A stretch of 64,000 nucleotides of DNA from Flavobacterium aquariorum (GTDB taxonomy: Bacteria > Bacteroidota > Bacteroidia > Flavobacteriales > Flavobacteriaceae), in contig NZ_QKXH01000014.1 in NCBI RefSeq assembly GCF_003254745.1, positions 49,001-113,000 of the forward strand. Reading direction: 5' to 3'. The translations under genes were made by a program, and so were the position numbers. The notes under the pieces are model-generated. The model did not search any database. It saw only the letters and a program-made list of their open reading frames with translations, and was not told where the DNA came from. Positions 45,401-53,419 of this stretch are shown in pieces. Numbering within the stretch: position 1 is the first letter of the stretch; each line of letters starts with the position of its first letter.

Positions 45401-45503
45401 TGATTATACGGGATTTGATCCTGAGGTTTCTACTAATGGAATTGATAATAATGTATATCCATTGACAACTACTATCTCACTTGGTTTAAATGTTGGATTT
45501 TAA
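42480..45503 (+). CDS. SusC/RagA-family TonB-linked outer-membrane receptor
   Basis: 1007 residues. Signal peptide ending at MMAQ, a carboxypeptidase-like beta-sandwich (SGKVVDENGKPLPGATV, residues ~34-110), the SusC plug (VVIGYG...IRGTGTIGNNDPLIVVDGMPL) and a 22-strand barrel with a C-terminal Phe. With SusD it imports oligosaccharides using TonB energy. The glycoside hydrolases in the locus (GH66, GH31) point to alpha-1,6-glucans, i.e. dextran. First gene after the regulator, with a 219-bp gap that should hold the promoter; I found no clear TAnnTTTG box there. Confidence 0.94.
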   Translation: MKIISFDRTKNVLLPLIFLFSSFLMMAQDGKIKLSGKVVDENGKPLPGATVSLKDTSVNTFTDFDGGFTLSVPGNDGILIVSYMGYKSVEVKAEGKNVLQIKLSPESTTLNNVVVIGYGQMKSKDITGSISTVKMADLTKQPVANIGEAIQGRAAGVQVISSGQPGSNPTFRIRGTGTIGNNDPLIVVDGMPLNGGLNQVNMNDVESLQVLKDASSTAIYGSRGANGVVIITTKRGVIGKASVTFDVSSGVSQATEMLKVLDASQFASLHNEILTNAGLTPNPNFQNPSSLGKGTDWVDAFFNAGFQNSYTLSYMSGNDQSKVYTSFNVFDQKGIILNTNYKRYIAQFNSDTKISENIKFGSSIKLNYDLKKQGDYSIQNALSSLPTQPIYREDGDFSGPVGQPLYSGDVDNPIGKATIVDNDTKGYNFQGNVFGELTFLKDLKFKTLLGGEANFWKNRTWAPSYQWDTKGSENAYLFESANQSVTLLWDNTLTYHKNFENGINLTGVVGTSAQENKFEYINGSVQNFPSESTQTLNNGIDQTTLHGSGSEWAIFSAFARGNFDYKSKYYVTATIRRDGSSRFGEGNKYGTFPSGSLAWRISNEGFFKSKVVNDLKLRLGYGITGNQEIGNYSFSSNYNTYKYNFNGNYVSAAIPTVLPNSNVKWEEQEQFNVGIDANFFDNRINVVLDGYIKNTNGMLVPQAVPVTSGYSDIYVPYINAGKIQNKGIELVINTKNIVKDKFVWTSDLVLSTNKNKVIDLNGDVPLITGSLGLNYNVSRIQEGYPVNVFYGFVQDGVFQTQTEIDDHAVQVPGTSPSNSTSPGDIRFKDLNNDGIITDADRTFIGNPNPDFAGSLNNTFTYGGLSLGIYLQGVYGNEIFNANRLYTEAMSITTNQSVAVLDRWTAPGTSNSMPRAVYGDPNNNNRASSRYIEDGSYLRVKNVTLSYNIPMDLQGKKIFNYVKVYVSGQNLYTFTDYTGFDPEVSTNGIDNNVYPLTTTISLGLNVGF

Positions 45504-45515
45504 TAAATAAAAAAT

Positions 45516-46997
45516 ATGAAATTTTTAAAAAAAATAGCTTTTGCACTAGTAATATTTGCTTGTACACAGTGTTCCAATGATTTCTTGGAAAAAGCACCTT
45601 TGGATACGATAAACACTTCAAATTATCCAACCAATGCAGAAGAGTTGATCACATTGGTGAATGGTGCTTATCAGCCGATGCAAAGACCAAAATTATATAA
45701 TCTTAGAATGTGGACTTCTGATATTATGGCAGGTAACAGCATCGTGGGTGCAGGAGGAGGATCTGACGGAATTGAAACTCAGGACATGTCCAACTTTGTC
45801 ACTACTACAGATAATGCGGGAGTATTGGATATTTGGAGAGGGCCATGGCCGGGGATATTGATGTCCAATATTGTTTTAAAAGTGGCTCCAGATTTAGCAA
45901 TAGATAAAAACATAAAGAATCGTAGTTTGGGAGAGGCCCATTTTTTGAGAGCGCATTATTATTTTGTTTTGGTGCGTTATTTTGGGGACTTGCCTTTAAT
46001 CACAGCACCCCAAAGTTCGGATGATGATTTATTTCCAGTTAGGGTTTCCAAAGATTTAATTTATCAGCAAATCATTGCCGATTTAGAAAAGGCCGCTGAA
46101 TTATTACCGAATAAAAGTGAGTATAGTGGAAGTGATATAGGAAGAGCCAATAAAGGAGCCGCTTTAGGGGAATTAGCCGAAGTATATCTAACGCTCGGCA
46201 ACAACTGGCAAAAAGTAGTTGATTTAACCACACAAATTGAAGGTTTAGGATTTAATTTAAATCTTAATTATGGAGATAATTTTAATCCTTCTACCGAAAA
46301 TTCGCGTGAGTCTCTTTTTGAGGTTCAATATGAAGGTGATGGAGGTTACAGTTTTTGGAGTGACGAAAATCAGGCATCATGGGCTAGTACTTTTATGGGG
46401 CCCAGGGGTAGTAATTTCGTAGGAGGAGGTTACGGCTGGAATCAACCTACACAGGAGTTTGTTGATTCGTATGAACCTAATGACAATAGAAAAGATGTAA
46501 CGGTATTGTATGAAGGATCACCTTCATTTGATGGAAAGGCATACAGTGCTTCTTATTCGTATACTGGTTATAACGTCAGAAAATTTTTGATTCCTCTAAG
46601 TGTTTCACCTTCTTATGATAATAATCCTTTGAATTTTCCAATATTGCGATTTTCCGATATTCTGCTAATGAAAGCAGAGGCATTGAATGAGTTGGGACAA
46701 ACCGCACTGGCTGAAGCTCCATTAAACCGAGTAAGGAAAAGAGCAGGTTTGGCTGATATAGCAACTGGTCTAAGTCAAGCCAATTTTAGGGAAGCCGTTC
46801 TGCGCGAACGAAGAATGGAATTTGCGTTTGAAGGACAAAGATGGTTTGATTTGATCCGTGTGAATAAAGGCAAATATGGACTTGATTTTCTTCATTCCAT
46901 TGGAAAAACCAATGCGATCCAAAAACATTTATTGTTTCCAATTCCTCAAATAGAAATAGATAAGAATCCAAAATTAACCCAAAACCCAGGTTATTAA
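45516..46997 (+). CDS. SusD/RagB-family surface glycan-binding lipoprotein
   Basis: 493 residues. Lipobox near TQCS (residue ~19), TPR-bearing alpha-helical SusD fold, the conserved HFLRAHYYFVLVRYFGDLPL segment near residue 142 and a C-terminal R-ERRMEFAFEGQRWFDLIR block. It caps the SusC pore and binds glycan on the cell surface. Twelve bp after susC, 11 bp before the SusE-like gene. Confidence 0.94.
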   Translation: MKFLKKIAFALVIFACTQCSNDFLEKAPLDTINTSNYPTNAEELITLVNGAYQPMQRPKLYNLRMWTSDIMAGNSIVGAGGGSDGIETQDMSNFVTTTDNAGVLDIWRGPWPGILMSNIVLKVAPDLAIDKNIKNRSLGEAHFLRAHYYFVLVRYFGDLPLITAPQSSDDDLFPVRVSKDLIYQQIIADLEKAAELLPNKSEYSGSDIGRANKGAALGELAEVYLTLGNNWQKVVDLTTQIEGLGFNLNLNYGDNFNPSTENSRESLFEVQYEGDGGYSFWSDENQASWASTFMGPRGSNFVGGGYGWNQPTQEFVDSYEPNDNRKDVTVLYEGSPSFDGKAYSASYSYTGYNVRKFLIPLSVSPSYDNNPLNFPILRFSDILLMKAEALNELGQTALAEAPLNRVRKRAGLADIATGLSQANFREAVLRERRMEFAFEGQRWFDLIRVNKGKYGLDFLHSIGKTNAIQKHLLFPIPQIEIDKNPKLTQNPGY

Positions 46998-47008
46998 AAA
47001 ACAGTATT

Positions 47009-48481
47009 ATGAGAAAAAAATTTATAAGAACGCTGACCATTCTTGGTGCTATGTTTATAGCATTGCTGAATACATCCTGTGAGGATTCCTTTAACGATCC
47101 TATTTTGAATAACAATAATGAATTGGCATTGACTGTTTCCAGTCCAGAAATGGTTTTAGATGAAAGCAAACCTAACGAGAACCTCACTTTTAATTGGACC
47201 ACAGGAACCAACTATGGGACAAGTGCTTCCATTAGTTATGTATTACAGATTGATAAAGAAGGAAATAATTTTGCAACGCCATTAGAATATGAGATGGGAA
47301 CCAATAATTTCTCGTTTTCCATTAATGCGGTGACTCTCAACTTTATTATGTTGAACACATTTGGCATTACTCCGGGTACATCCCAAAAGTTTGAGGCAAG
47401 GATTAAGGCTACCGTTACAAAGTCAACAGCTGCACCCCAAGTAGCTGTTACCTCTTTCTTAATCACGCCGTATTTGCCGGTTTCAAAAGAGCTGTATATA
47501 GTAGGCAGTGCCACTTCGGCTGGTTGGGATGTAACCAAAGCAATAGCGCTCACTCCGTCCACATCCTCTCCAGGGAAATTCGTTTATCAGGGAATCCTAA
47601 GCCCTGGATCTTTTAAATTACCGATAAACAGGGATGCTTGTTGGTGTCAGGATTTTTATACCAAAAGCGCTTCAGACGATGCAATGATGGTTCATAATAT
47701 TGGTGGAAGTGGAGATGATTTACAATGGCAAATTACACAGGGAGGTCAATATAAAATCACGGCAGATTTGTTGAAATTGACTATTGTCATTGAAGCAATA
47801 AGTGGCCCTTCATTTACACAAATTTGGATGGTTGGGGATGCTTCACCAAGTGGTTGGACGGTAGATTCTCCGCAGGCATTTACGCAGAGTGTGGATAATC
47901 CTTTTGTGTTTACTTACGAAGCCAATTTTGTGCAGGGAGATTTCAAAATCTTTGCAGGTCCGTTAGGGAATTGGTGTGGAGAATGGTTCAGGCCGTTAAC
48001 AAATGGGCAGGCTTTGTCTTCAACGGCTGTTGCTCAGAATTCAGGCTGTGATGTGGATAATAAGTGGAAAATAGCAGCATCTGATGTGGGTAGGTATAAA
48101 ATAACGTTGGATACACAAGCGAACACTATCCATATACAAAAAGTTAATTTATACATCGTTGGTGATGGTGGTCCAAACGGATGGAACATTGCGAGTCCGG
48201 TTGCAATGGAATACAGTAATGGTAATTTTACATATAACGGACCATTGGGTGAAAGTAACGCCACTGGAGAATTTAAAGTTTCAAAATTCTATGGTGATTG
48301 GTGTGATGGTGATTGGATCAATGCTGCTACAGCAAATCAATCTTTATCGAATGGGAATTATATTGTTACCCATGGTTGTGATGGCCCGGACAATAAATGG
48401 AAATTACAGACCGGCAACGCAGGTTTGTATCAGATGACGATCAACCTAGATACGCAGTCGATGACTATTGTGCATCAATAA
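47009..48481 (+). CDS. SusE/SusF-like surface starch/dextran-binding lipoprotein
   Basis: 490 residues. Lipobox LNTSC (about residue 23), an N-terminal Ig-like SusE domain (residues ~30-150), then three repeated carbohydrate-binding modules, each starting LYIVGSATSAGWD / IWMVGDASPSGWT / LYIVGDGGPNGWN and containing a W-C-(Q/G/D) motif such as GDWCDGDW. These match the SusE/SusF repeat pattern, where aromatic residues bind glucans. Tandem modules suggest high-avidity capture at the surface. It is followed by GH66. Confidence 0.87.
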   Translation: MRKKFIRTLTILGAMFIALLNTSCEDSFNDPILNNNNELALTVSSPEMVLDESKPNENLTFNWTTGTNYGTSASISYVLQIDKEGNNFATPLEYEMGTNNFSFSINAVTLNFIMLNTFGITPGTSQKFEARIKATVTKSTAAPQVAVTSFLITPYLPVSKELYIVGSATSAGWDVTKAIALTPSTSSPGKFVYQGILSPGSFKLPINRDACWCQDFYTKSASDDAMMVHNIGGSGDDLQWQITQGGQYKITADLLKLTIVIEAISGPSFTQIWMVGDASPSGWTVDSPQAFTQSVDNPFVFTYEANFVQGDFKIFAGPLGNWCGEWFRPLTNGQALSSTAVAQNSGCDVDNKWKIAASDVGRYKITLDTQANTIHIQKVNLYIVGDGGPNGWNIASPVAMEYSNGNFTYNGPLGESNATGEFKVSKFYGDWCDGDWINAATANQSLSNGNYIVTHGCDGPDNKWKLQTGNAGLYQMTINLDTQSMTIVHQ

Positions 48482-48549
48482 TAAAAGTTTAAGACCGGGT
48501 CATTAGAGTAATGATCCGGTCTATTCTAAAATTTAAATATAAGTTAAAG

Positions 48550-50310
48550 ATGAAACAAAAAAATGCAAGTATAGTAAAGTCCCTATTATTGGCTTTGCTT
48601 TTTGTCAATTGCGATAATAAGGATAAGGATTTTAATTACACTCCCGAAGAAACTTCTGTGGAGACACAGGCAGTAATTAAAACAGATAAAGCAAAATATG
48701 CTCCCGGTGACGCTGTCGCTTTCAGTATAGATAAATTATCTGAAAATAGTACAATCAGATATAAATATTTGAACAAAATTCTGTCAGAGCAGCCTTTGAC
48801 GACGAAGACTTGGACATGGACTCCTCCAGCGGATGATTATAGAGGATATTTGGTGGAGTTGTATAAAACAGTTGACGGCGCTGAAGTTATTATAGGTACG
48901 GTTGCCGTTGACGTATCCTCAGATTGGACCAAATTTCCACGATATGGCTTTTTATCTGAATTTGGGACTATAAGTGACAGTCAGATCGCCTCAACAATTG
49001 ATAACCTAAAAAAATACCATATTAACGCTTTGCAGTATTACGATTGGGGACACAAACATCATTCACCTTTAAAAATGAATGGAAGCAGTCCAGCTTTAAA
49101 CTGGTTAGACATTGCAGGCAGACAGATAACTTTTGGTACGGTTAAAAATTATATTGATAAAGCACACACAATCAATATGGCATCCATGAGTTATAATTTA
49201 CTTTACGGAGCTTGGGACGATTACAATACTGACGGCGTGTCAAGTCAATGGTTTTTGTTTAATGATAAGAATCATGTAAACATCAATAAACATGATCTGC
49301 CCGATTCATGGCAAAGCGACATATTGGTAACTAATCCTGGCAATACAGATTGGCAGAATTATATTTTTGAAAAAACAAATGTAATTTACCAGCATCTGAA
49401 TTTTGACGGCTGGCACTTGGATCAGCTGGGAGACAGGGGGACTGTTTACGATTACAGCGGTAATCCAGTATCCGTAAATGAAACGTTCACTCCTTTTCTG
49501 AAAAATCTGAAGGCTAAATTCCCGAACAAGAAAAACATGCTTAATGCTGTGGCACAATATGGACAGTCGAATATTTTAAGCGCATCGGTTGATGTGGCTT
49601 ATACTGAGGTTTGGGGACCACGAGACGGTTTCAAGGATTTAGCAGAAATCATTCAAGAAAATAATACACTTTCAGATAATAAACTCAATACAGTTTTGGC
49701 GGCCTACATGGATTATGATAAAGCAAATGGAACTGGTTTTTTTAATACTCCGGGTGTATTGTTGACTGATGCGGTAATTTTTGCTTTTGGGGGTTCTCAT
49801 TTAGAATTAGGAGAGCATATGTTGGCAAAAGAATACTTTCCCAATAACAATTTACAAATGGATGGGGAGTTGAATAAAAAGCTTCCAAAATATTACGACT
49901 TCTTGGTCGGTTATCAGAATTTATTAAGGGATGGGGGAACTTTCAATAATCCTGTTTTAATTTCAGGAGACGGAAAAGTAAATTTGAATAGTTGGCCTCC
50001 TGTTGCTTCAAGTGTATCTGTTGTTGGTAAAAAAGTGGGAAATAAGCAAATTATTCATCTGGTCAATTTTTCCAATGCAAACAGTTTGAACTGGAGAGAT
50101 ACAAATGGTGAGCAAGCTGTTCCTGTGGTTAAAAAGAATCTGACTATGAATATGCAGAATAATCAAACAGTTTCTAAAGTATGGTACGCTTCACCTGATT
50201 TGGATGGGGGTGCTTCAAAAGAACTTAGTTTTAGTCAAGTGGGTAATTATCTGGTTTTCAAACTCCCATCGCTGCAATACTGGGGGATGATAGTAGTTGA
50301 GTATCAATAA
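48550..50310 (+). CDS. GH66 dextranase/cycloisomaltooligosaccharide glucanotransferase-like lipoprotein
   Basis: Starting at the ATG at 48550 (in-frame ATG at 48511 precedes a poor signal) the product has about 586 residues. Lipobox VNC at residue ~20; N-terminal beta-sandwich; a (beta/alpha)8 core with GFLSEFGTISDSQI and the nucleophile Asp in FDGWHLDQLGDRG. The likely acid/base Glu lies in VAYTEVWGPRDGF, 62 residues later, close to the spacing in streptococcal dextranase. The family cleaves internal alpha-1,6 bonds of dextran or makes cyclic products. As a lipoprotein it probably acts at the surface before SusC import. Confidence 0.86.
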   Translation: MKQKNASIVKSLLLALLFVNCDNKDKDFNYTPEETSVETQAVIKTDKAKYAPGDAVAFSIDKLSENSTIRYKYLNKILSEQPLTTKTWTWTPPADDYRGYLVELYKTVDGAEVIIGTVAVDVSSDWTKFPRYGFLSEFGTISDSQIASTIDNLKKYHINALQYYDWGHKHHSPLKMNGSSPALNWLDIAGRQITFGTVKNYIDKAHTINMASMSYNLLYGAWDDYNTDGVSSQWFLFNDKNHVNINKHDLPDSWQSDILVTNPGNTDWQNYIFEKTNVIYQHLNFDGWHLDQLGDRGTVYDYSGNPVSVNETFTPFLKNLKAKFPNKKNMLNAVAQYGQSNILSASVDVAYTEVWGPRDGFKDLAEIIQENNTLSDNKLNTVLAAYMDYDKANGTGFFNTPGVLLTDAVIFAFGGSHLELGEHMLAKEYFPNNNLQMDGELNKKLPKYYDFLVGYQNLLRDGGTFNNPVLISGDGKVNLNSWPPVASSVSVVGKKVGNKQIIHLVNFSNANSLNWRDTNGEQAVPVVKKNLTMNMQNNQTVSKVWYASPDLDGGASKELSFSQVGNYLVFKLPSLQYWGMIVVEYQ

Positions 50311-50650
50311 GATTAATTCTTTGTTCTTTACTGCTTGTCTTCTCGAGTTCTAGAATTAGTTTCTTTTTGTAAAGCTTTCCAAATTCAAAAGTTTAAGTTA
50401 GTTTTTTTGGGTAAAAGATGGAAAATTTGAATTGATGAATATCACTTGAAAGGCATTATTTTCTGAAGTGGAAAGACGAAGAGGAGATGGGCAGTTTTTA
50501 TCAAACCTAGATGCGGTAATTTAGTACTGAATCTGGGTTATAAATTAAAGAATGATTTGTTTAGGATTCCACTTTGTAAATGAATATTTTGCTGGAAATT
50601 AACTACAATTAATATAAATAAATAAAAAATAACAGATACAATAATACCCC
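50311..50650. other. Gap inside the PUL between GH66 and the six-hairpin glycosidase
   Basis: 340 bp, AT-rich, with many stops in all frames. No remnant, repeat or clear terminator was recognised. Some TTTG words occur near 50556 and 50573, but no good promoter pair. A second promoter for the last two genes is possible. Confidence 0.4.
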
Positions 50651-53314
50651 ATGAAAACAAATATTAATTATTTGGTGACATCAATGCTAGCTGTTGCCGT
50701 TATTGTTGCTTCGTGTAAAAGCGATTCTTCTGTTTTATATGATTCCAAAAGTTTTAGCATACACAACAATAAAGTAATCCAGGGCCTAAATGTTGCCGAA
50801 GTAGTTTCACCCACCTTGATTAAATCAAATTATAAAAGTACCGAAAACGAGACCTATTCTAATTTGATTTCATTCAAGTTCAGTATCAATGAAAAGGACA
50901 ATGATTTGGGTCAAGGAATAGATCGTACTGTTTTGATAACGAATCAAAAAGAGTCAGAGGTGTATGTTTTTGGGCAACCACAATTGAATAAAACAGATGT
51001 GCCCAAAGGGATTTTAAAAGCAGATACCGAATTTACTTTTAAATTGGATATGAGAGCGGTTTTTCAGCAATTCAAGGAGAAAGGATTTTATGAATGTCAG
51101 GACGGATCCAAAATTGCCCAGGCTGATTTCAAAGGGGTATTTATTGCAGGCGGTGCATTACCGCTTAGCTGGGATTTTGTAAATTTGGAAGAGCGCGGAC
51201 TGCAAATGAATGATATCGATAATGACGGTATTTTTGAAATAAAATTAAAATTGAATCCATTAATTCCAGCAGAGGACAAAACATGGAAGCTTACCCAGGA
51301 TATTTCAACTAAAGCCACATATATTTCAGAGCAACCTATCGTAGATGCTTTATATAATCTTTCATTAGAAGAAGCAAAATTAGCAATTGAACCGGACAGT
51401 ACATTTAGAACTGGTGCAAAATGGTCAGGTGTTTGGACGAGGGATATCAGTTATAGTATTCTGTTGTCGTTTGCTTATTTGGAGCCTGAAGTAGCCAAAA
51501 TAAGTTTGTTAAAAAAAGTAAAAAGAGACCGCATTATCCAGGATACGGGATCAGGGGGTGCCTGGCCAGTTTCTTCAGACCGAACTACATGGGCGTTGGC
51601 AGCTTGGGAAATTTATAAAGTAACAGGAGACAAAGGATGGTTGCAAAAAGCGTATACAATCATAAAGAATTCTGCAGCGGATGATTATAAAACCATTCGC
51701 AATAAGCAAACCAATTTGTATTGTGGAGAATCATCTTTTCTGGATTGGAGAGAGCAAACCTATCCAAAATGGATGTCTAATATGGATATTTATGTGTCAC
51801 AAAATTTAGGAACGAATGTAGTGCATTACCAAACGCATCAAATTTTGTCCAAGATGGCAACCTTGTTGGGAGAACCGCATGGACAATATGATATCATTGC
51901 TGCCCAAATTAAGGATGCTATAAATAAGCAGTTATGGATGGAGGACAAAGGCTATTATGCTCAATATTTGTATGGAAAAAGCTTCTTTACACAATCCAAG
52001 CGTTATGAAGCTTTGGGTGAGGCTTTGGCTGTTTTATTCGATGTTGCCGATGCAAAACAAAGCAAAATGATTATATCCCAAAGTCCTTTGACCGAATATG
52101 GGGCAACCTGTATCTATCCTCAAATTCCGGGTATTCCTCCCTATCATAACAATGCTATTTGGCCATTTGTCCAATCCTATTGGAATTTGGCTGCTGCTAA
52201 AGTTGGAAACGAAAAAGCATTAAATCATGGACTGGCCTCGATATACAGAGCCGCAGGTTTATTTTTGACCAACTACGAAAATATGGTTGCAGACAATGGT
52301 GATTTCAAAGGAACCGAAATCAATTCGCACCGTATGCTTTGGAGTATGGCCGGAAATCTTTCGATGGTGTACCGCATTTTTATGGGGATGCATTTTGAAG
52401 AAGACCAATTAATATTTGAACCGGTAATTCCAAAAAACTATGGGGGCATCAGAAGCCTTACTAATTTTAAATACCGAAATGCCGCTCTGGATATTACTGT
52501 GGAAGGATTTGGGAACCAGATAGCAGCTGTGACGATTGATGGAAAAGAAGCTGCCAAAGCTATTATTCCGGCAGCATTTACTGGAAAACACATTGTAAAC
52601 ATCAAAATGAAAAATAATGATTTTTCAGCCGATGCTGTTAATCTGGTCGAAAATAAATTCACTTTGGCTAATCCTATTACAGCGCTCAATGGAGATAAAA
52701 TAAGCTGGAAAAATGATGCTGGTGCAAGAGCATATAACGTTTATAAAAATGGAAAGCTCATAGAAACAGCAGCAGTTTCAACTTATCAAATTCCAGACGG
52801 CAGCTATGCTGAATATTCGGTTAGTGCAGTAGATGCAGCAGGGCAGGAGTCTTTCCTGAGCGAGCCATTGATATATAGTAAAATGAAACCATTAATTATT
52901 GAACCAGAGGATTTTGCTGTTAAATCCGATTTGAACTTTGTAAATTATTCAGGAAGAGGTTTTGTTGAGATTGCGACGGATAAAAACAGAAAAATAAGTA
53001 TTCCGATTGTTGTTGAAGAAAGCGGCGAATACTTTATGGATATCAAATATTCAAATGGAAGTGGGCCTTGGAATACCGATAACAAATGTGCTGTCCGTTC
53101 TCTGTATTTGAATAAGGATTATGTTGGTGTGATGGTATTCCCGCAAAGAGGAACTAATGAATGGTCGGATTGGGGCTTTTCCAATTCGCATAAAATTAAT
53201 TTGACAAAAGGCAAAAATGATTTGGAGTTGGTATTAGAAGAATGGAATAACAATATGAATATAGAGGTCAACCGCGCTATGATTGATTACATTCGATTGT
53301 ACAAAGTGCATTAA
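50651..53314 (+). CDS. Six-hairpin glycosidase with Fn3-like and CBM35-like C-terminus
   Basis: 887 residues. Lipobox VASC (residue 22). Residues ~250-640 form an (alpha/alpha)6 barrel: TGAKWSGVWTRDISYSI, WPVSSDRTTWALAAWEIYKVTGD, CGESSFLDWREQ, and GTEINSHRMLWSMAGN. An Fn3-like module follows (~675-755), then a carbohydrate-binding beta-sandwich (IEPEDF...YFMDIKYSNGSGPWNTDNKC, ~757-885) resembling CBM35. I cannot assign a GH family with certainty; alpha-rhamnosidase-like and GH15/GH65-type folds are alternatives. In this locus it should act on dextran-derived oligosaccharides or side branches. Confidence 0.78.
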   Translation: MKTNINYLVTSMLAVAVIVASCKSDSSVLYDSKSFSIHNNKVIQGLNVAEVVSPTLIKSNYKSTENETYSNLISFKFSINEKDNDLGQGIDRTVLITNQKESEVYVFGQPQLNKTDVPKGILKADTEFTFKLDMRAVFQQFKEKGFYECQDGSKIAQADFKGVFIAGGALPLSWDFVNLEERGLQMNDIDNDGIFEIKLKLNPLIPAEDKTWKLTQDISTKATYISEQPIVDALYNLSLEEAKLAIEPDSTFRTGAKWSGVWTRDISYSILLSFAYLEPEVAKISLLKKVKRDRIIQDTGSGGAWPVSSDRTTWALAAWEIYKVTGDKGWLQKAYTIIKNSAADDYKTIRNKQTNLYCGESSFLDWREQTYPKWMSNMDIYVSQNLGTNVVHYQTHQILSKMATLLGEPHGQYDIIAAQIKDAINKQLWMEDKGYYAQYLYGKSFFTQSKRYEALGEALAVLFDVADAKQSKMIISQSPLTEYGATCIYPQIPGIPPYHNNAIWPFVQSYWNLAAAKVGNEKALNHGLASIYRAAGLFLTNYENMVADNGDFKGTEINSHRMLWSMAGNLSMVYRIFMGMHFEEDQLIFEPVIPKNYGGIRSLTNFKYRNAALDITVEGFGNQIAAVTIDGKEAAKAIIPAAFTGKHIVNIKMKNNDFSADAVNLVENKFTLANPITALNGDKISWKNDAGARAYNVYKNGKLIETAAVSTYQIPDGSYAEYSVSAVDAAGQESFLSEPLIYSKMKPLIIEPEDFAVKSDLNFVNYSGRGFVEIATDKNRKISIPIVVEESGEYFMDIKYSNGSGPWNTDNKCAVRSLYLNKDYVGVMVFPQRGTNEWSDWGFSNSHKINLTKGKNDLELVLEEWNNNMNIEVNRAMIDYIRLYKVH

Positions 53315-53419
53315 AATAAATTCACGTTTCAGGAGTAAGGAGTATTTATGGAAGTTAAAACTATTAAAAGATATAGTTTTTTACAGCAAATAATTAAAAA
53401 AAAACAGGCATCTAGAATT